DNA of 64,000 nt from an uncultured Paenibacillaceae bacterium (GTDB lineage Bacteria; Bacillota; Bacilli; Aneurinibacillales; Aneurinibacillaceae). Positions 61,867 to 64,000 of the stretch are shown in pieces. Below the pieces are notes generated by a model that saw nothing but the letters and a program-made list of their open reading frames with translations, ran no database searches and was not told where the DNA came from. The number at the start of each line of letters is the position of its first letter. The first letter of the stretch is position 1. The stretch lies in contig CAMLDI010000012.1 of NCBI GenBank assembly GCA_946478845.1, positions 25,051 to 89,050 on the forward strand, given 5' to 3'. A program made the position numbers and the translations under genes.

Positions 61867-62463
61867 GTGAATACAGAACAGTGGAGAGTAGGAATATTTC
61901 TATTTGATGATGTAGAGGTTTTAGATTTTGCAGGTCCTTTTGAAGTATTTTCTGTTACATCATTAGAAAATGGTCATAAGCCGTTTGTAGTTGAAACAGT
62001 ATCAGAAAAAGGCACTTTAATAAATACCCGAAATTGCTTAAAGGTACAGCCAGATTACAGTTTTGAAACTATGCCAAGATTTGATATTTTAATTATTCCT
62101 GGTGGTCTAGGTGCAAGGGAACGAGAAATACATAATGATAAAGTAATAACCTGGATTAAAAATCAAATGAAAACGGTTCAACTAATGACATCTGTTTGTA
62201 CGGGTGCTTTACTGTTAGCAAAGGCTGGTTTACTTAATGGTAAATTAGCAACGACCCATTGGGCAAGTTATGAAAGATTAGAAAAAGAATTTCCAGAAGT
62301 CGAAGTAAAACGTACAGTTAAATTTGTAGATGAAGGAAATGTAATTACATCTGGTGGAATTTCAGCTGGTATTAATATGTCTTTTCATATTGTTAAAAGA
62401 TTATTAGGTTCTCAAATTGCTAAGGAAACTGCTAAAAGAATGGAATATGATATTGTTATTTGA
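61867..62463 (+). CDS. DJ-1/PfpI family protein
   Basis: A 198-residue class-I glutamine-amidotransferase-like protein. It has VEVLDFAGPFEVF near the N-terminus, IIPGGLGAR near 80, and the nucleophile elbow SVCTGALLLAKAGLL near 115, followed by THW. This is the pattern of isonitrile-hydratase-like and transcriptional-regulator-like members, but no AraC domain is attached. Function of the single-domain form is uncertain; glyoxalase or chaperone roles are known for relatives. The GTG at 61867 behind AGAGGTG is preferred over the GTG at 61858. Confidence 0.85.
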   Translation: MNTEQWRVGIFLFDDVEVLDFAGPFEVFSVTSLENGHKPFVVETVSEKGTLINTRNCLKVQPDYSFETMPRFDILIIPGGLGAREREIHNDKVITWIKNQMKTVQLMTSVCTGALLLAKAGLLNGKLATTHWASYERLEKEFPEVEVKRTVKFVDEGNVITSGGISAGINMSFHIVKRLLGSQIAKETAKRMEYDIVI

Positions 62464-62548
62464 ATTTTTATTTACAAACGGGGGCGTTTGTTGAAGGTAG
62501 TATAAAATAATTAAACTTTTTTATAAAGCAACATTACAAACTATATGC

Positions 62549-62583
62549 AAAAAAATTAGCGTTTTCAATTAGAAAACGCTAAT
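62549..62583 (-). terminator. Terminator overlapping the methyltransferase stop codon
   Basis: On the minus strand TTAGCGTTTTC pairs perfectly with GAAAACGCTAA around a short loop and is followed by TTTTTTT. The stop codon of the methyltransferase gene lies at the first base pairs of the stem. Confidence 0.92.
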
Positions 62584-63238
62584 TCTTAGATTTTAGCTTA
62601 AAGGTTGTATACCGATGATGATCAGAATAAATAATATCTAATCCCACCTTCTCACCAATAATACTCATGGTTTTAGGGGTAAAAAAAGAAAGATGGGTCC
62701 AATCTCTCACATAATGCCATTGCAAAAACCGTTCATCATCTTTCGGATGGAATGAGGTCATAATGCATAAGATTCCATCTTCTTTTAACAAATCTTTAAA
62801 TTGATAAAAGTAATCCAAAGGATTGCTTAAATGCTCGACCACCTCTGTACAGGTAACCAAATCATATGTTTGTCCCATATAACTTTTATCCGGTGCATAA
62901 TACAAATCATAAATATCCATGGAATAAGCGTAGTCCCGCTCTAAAACCATGGCTAATACAGGGGATGGTCCGCTGCCAAAATCCAGTCCTTTTTTTCCAC
63001 TGCTGCAATAGTTTACAACCGCATCATCAATAAATCGTTTAAAATAAGCGACATAACGGGGATCTTCAATGGAATTTTCATGTTCATTATAAATCTCTAA
63101 TTCTTCTTCCGAGGAGATAATGGAGTTCTCATCTCTTGAAATAAAATCGCATTCATTACACGCATAGTAATGTACATCAAATATTTTATAATAGAGTTCC
63201 CTTGTAGGATTGCCGCATATTTTGCATACTTCATTCAT
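62579..63238 (-). CDS. SAM-dependent methyltransferase with N-terminal zinc ribbon
   Basis: A 219-residue protein. The first 35 residues hold a zinc-ribbon-like pair CKICGNP and CNECDF. The class I methyltransferase fold follows with SAM-binding GLDFGSGPSP near 85 and the post-I acidic residue in SMDIYDLYY, then TCTEVVEHL. The HYVRDWTHLSFF segment resembles enzymes that act on sugars or small acceptors. It overlaps the acetyltransferase gene (ATGA at 63235-63238), so the two probably act on the same compound or polymer. Confidence 0.85.
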   Translation of the reverse strand: MNEVCKICGNPTRELYYKIFDVHYYACNECDFISRDENSIISSEEELEIYNEHENSIEDPRYVAYFKRFIDDAVVNYCSSGKKGLDFGSGPSPVLAMVLERDYAYSMDIYDLYYAPDKSYMGQTYDLVTCTEVVEHLSNPLDYFYQFKDLLKEDGILCIMTSFHPKDDERFLQWHYVRDWTHLSFFTPKTMSIIGEKVGLDIIYSDHHRYTTFKLKSKN

Positions 63239-63879
63239 GCTTTTTCGATTCCAATCAATTTTTCAATCCCTTCACCAGAGGTCAATAATTCTAGATTTTC
63301 AAATATTTTTCCCTCGTCCCAATTCCACCATTGCAGATGTAAAAGTTTTTGAATGGTCTCTTCACTAAACCTTTTTTTAATCAATTTAGCCGGATTTCCT
63401 CCAACAATGGTATAGGGGTCCACATTTTTGCTAACCGTAGAATTAGATGCAATAATCGCCCCATCCCCAACTTTAACTCCTGGCATGATGGTTACATTTT
63501 GCCCGATCCATACATCATTGCCTATGATCGTATCCCCCTTATATGGCAACTGATCCAATGTAGGGGTCACCTTTTCCCAACCGCTCCCGAAAATATTAAA
63601 TGGATAAGTAGTAATGCCATCCATCCGGTGATTGGCACCATTCATAATAAAGGTAATCCCCTCTGCAATGGCACAAAACTTCCCAATGATTAATTTATCC
63701 CCTAAAAAATCATAATGGTGCCGAATATGGTCATAGAAATTCTCAGGGTTATTATGGTTATCACTGTAATAGGTATAATCGCCAATCTCAACATTAGGAC
63801 GTTTCGGCAAATTGCTTATGTAACACACGGTCTTAATGTTTAAGTTTGGATACAATTGTGTTTTATCGGGTCCTATCAT
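63235..63879 (-). CDS. Vat/CatB-family O-acetyltransferase (hexapeptide repeat)
   Basis: A 214-residue left-handed beta-helix acetyltransferase of the Vat (streptogramin A) and XAT group. It has YTYYSDNHNNPENFYDHIRHH at the entrance, the catalytic His in MNGANHRMDGIT, then DVWIGQNVTIMPGVKVGDGAII and the C-terminal WWNWDEGKI. It could acetylate a drug or a cell-surface sugar; the coupled methyltransferase argues for a surface or natural-product sugar, but resistance is possible. The ATG at 63877-63879 follows GGAGGG by eight bases. Confidence 0.87.
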   Translation of the reverse strand: MIGPDKTQLYPNLNIKTVCYISNLPKRPNVEIGDYTYYSDNHNNPENFYDHIRHHYDFLGDKLIIGKFCAIAEGITFIMNGANHRMDGITTYPFNIFGSGWEKVTPTLDQLPYKGDTIIGNDVWIGQNVTIMPGVKVGDGAIIASNSTVSKNVDPYTIVGGNPAKLIKKRFSEETIQKLLHLQWWNWDEGKIFENLELLTSGEGIEKLIGIEKA

Positions 63880-63975
63880 TCCATCATCCCTCCAATCATT
63901 TCCCATTTTTCTCATACTCTATCTCATAGTAACTTAAATAACAATCTGGTCCCAAAAACCTATATAAATCTACGG

Positions 63976-64000
63976 ATTATAGTAAAAATACCTAGGTATT
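63976..64000 (-). promoter_or_regulatory. TATAAT box and adjacent palindrome upstream of the acetyltransferase operon
   Basis: The minus strand has TATAAT at 63976-63981. Between it and the expected -35 region (beyond the window) lies AATACCTAGGTATT (63987-64000), a perfect 14-base palindrome. A bound protein there would block RNA polymerase. The full promoter is not contained in the window. Confidence 0.45.

Noticed and set aside
61867..62463. GlxA/AraC-type transcription regulator
   Set aside because: Only the DJ-1/PfpI domain is present; the protein ends before any AraC helix-turn-helix.

Overview
The window comes from a low-GC, Gram-positive spore-former-like bacterium, most likely of the order Bacillales. 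The signs are strong AGGAGG-type ribosome sites, frequent TTG and GTG starts, Bacillus-type two-component systems, a KinA/KinE-like kinase, YwbE, a LanFEG-type transporter and an ECF sigma/anti-sigma pair. The species cannot be named from this sequence. No rRNA, tRNA or CRISPR array was seen. Most genes lie on the minus strand.

Region 1 (83-14863) is a catabolic island. In transcription order it holds a sigma-54 activator, a zinc secondary-alcohol-type dehydrogenase, and a five-gene ATP-dependent ketone carboxylase. The carboxylase genes are HyuA-like, small zinc protein, HyuA-like, HyuB-like and a 33-kDa protein, and their order and sizes match acetophenone carboxylase Apc1-5. They are followed by an acyl-CoA ligase, an SCP2-type thiolase and its DUF35 partner. 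The inferred route is alcohol to ketone, to beta-keto acid, to beta-ketoacyl-CoA, to acyl-CoA plus acetyl-CoA. Two near-identical -24/-12 promoters lie in front of the dehydrogenase and the carboxylase genes. The 3' end is eroded and holds a truncated MFS transporter.

Region 2 (15039-27786) is accessory DNA. It has a frameshifted DUF2243 gene, ywbE, a TnpB element without TnpA, a 45-codon ORF, pseudouridine-5'-phosphate glycosidase next to a transposase remnant, a lantibiotic-resistance-type ABC transporter with its own two-component system, a large PLD/helicase/DUF3427 protein and a wrecked Fic gene.

Region 3 (27976-37642) is a complete uptake [NiFe]-hydrogenase locus: small and large subunits, protease, HypA, HypB, HypF, HypC, HypD, HypE, an 89-residue orphan and a nickel permease. 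The small subunit is cytosolic and group-2-like. HypA lacks its zinc-binding loop.

Region 4 (37968-53033) carries an FtsX-type ABC exporter with its kinase and regulator, a DUF998 membrane protein, a LysM/beta-propeller protein, a GDPD-like secreted protein whose signal peptide is out of frame at a T10 tract, an SRPBCC protein, a PAS kinase, and an ABC-2 exporter followed by a coupled HAD/kinase/regulator set.

Region 5 (53159-64000) holds an RsgA-type GTPase behind an apparent translational attenuator with an 18-residue leader peptide, an arginase-fold protein, KdgT, a TipAS regulator, a broken serpin lipoprotein, an autoregulated ECF sigma/anti-sigma operon with two paralogous membrane proteins, a DJ-1/PfpI protein, and a methyltransferase/Vat-type acetyltransferase pair.

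Several frameshifts (15192, about 27497, 46631) are single-base shortfalls in homopolymers. Read error is therefore an alternative to real gene decay at those places.
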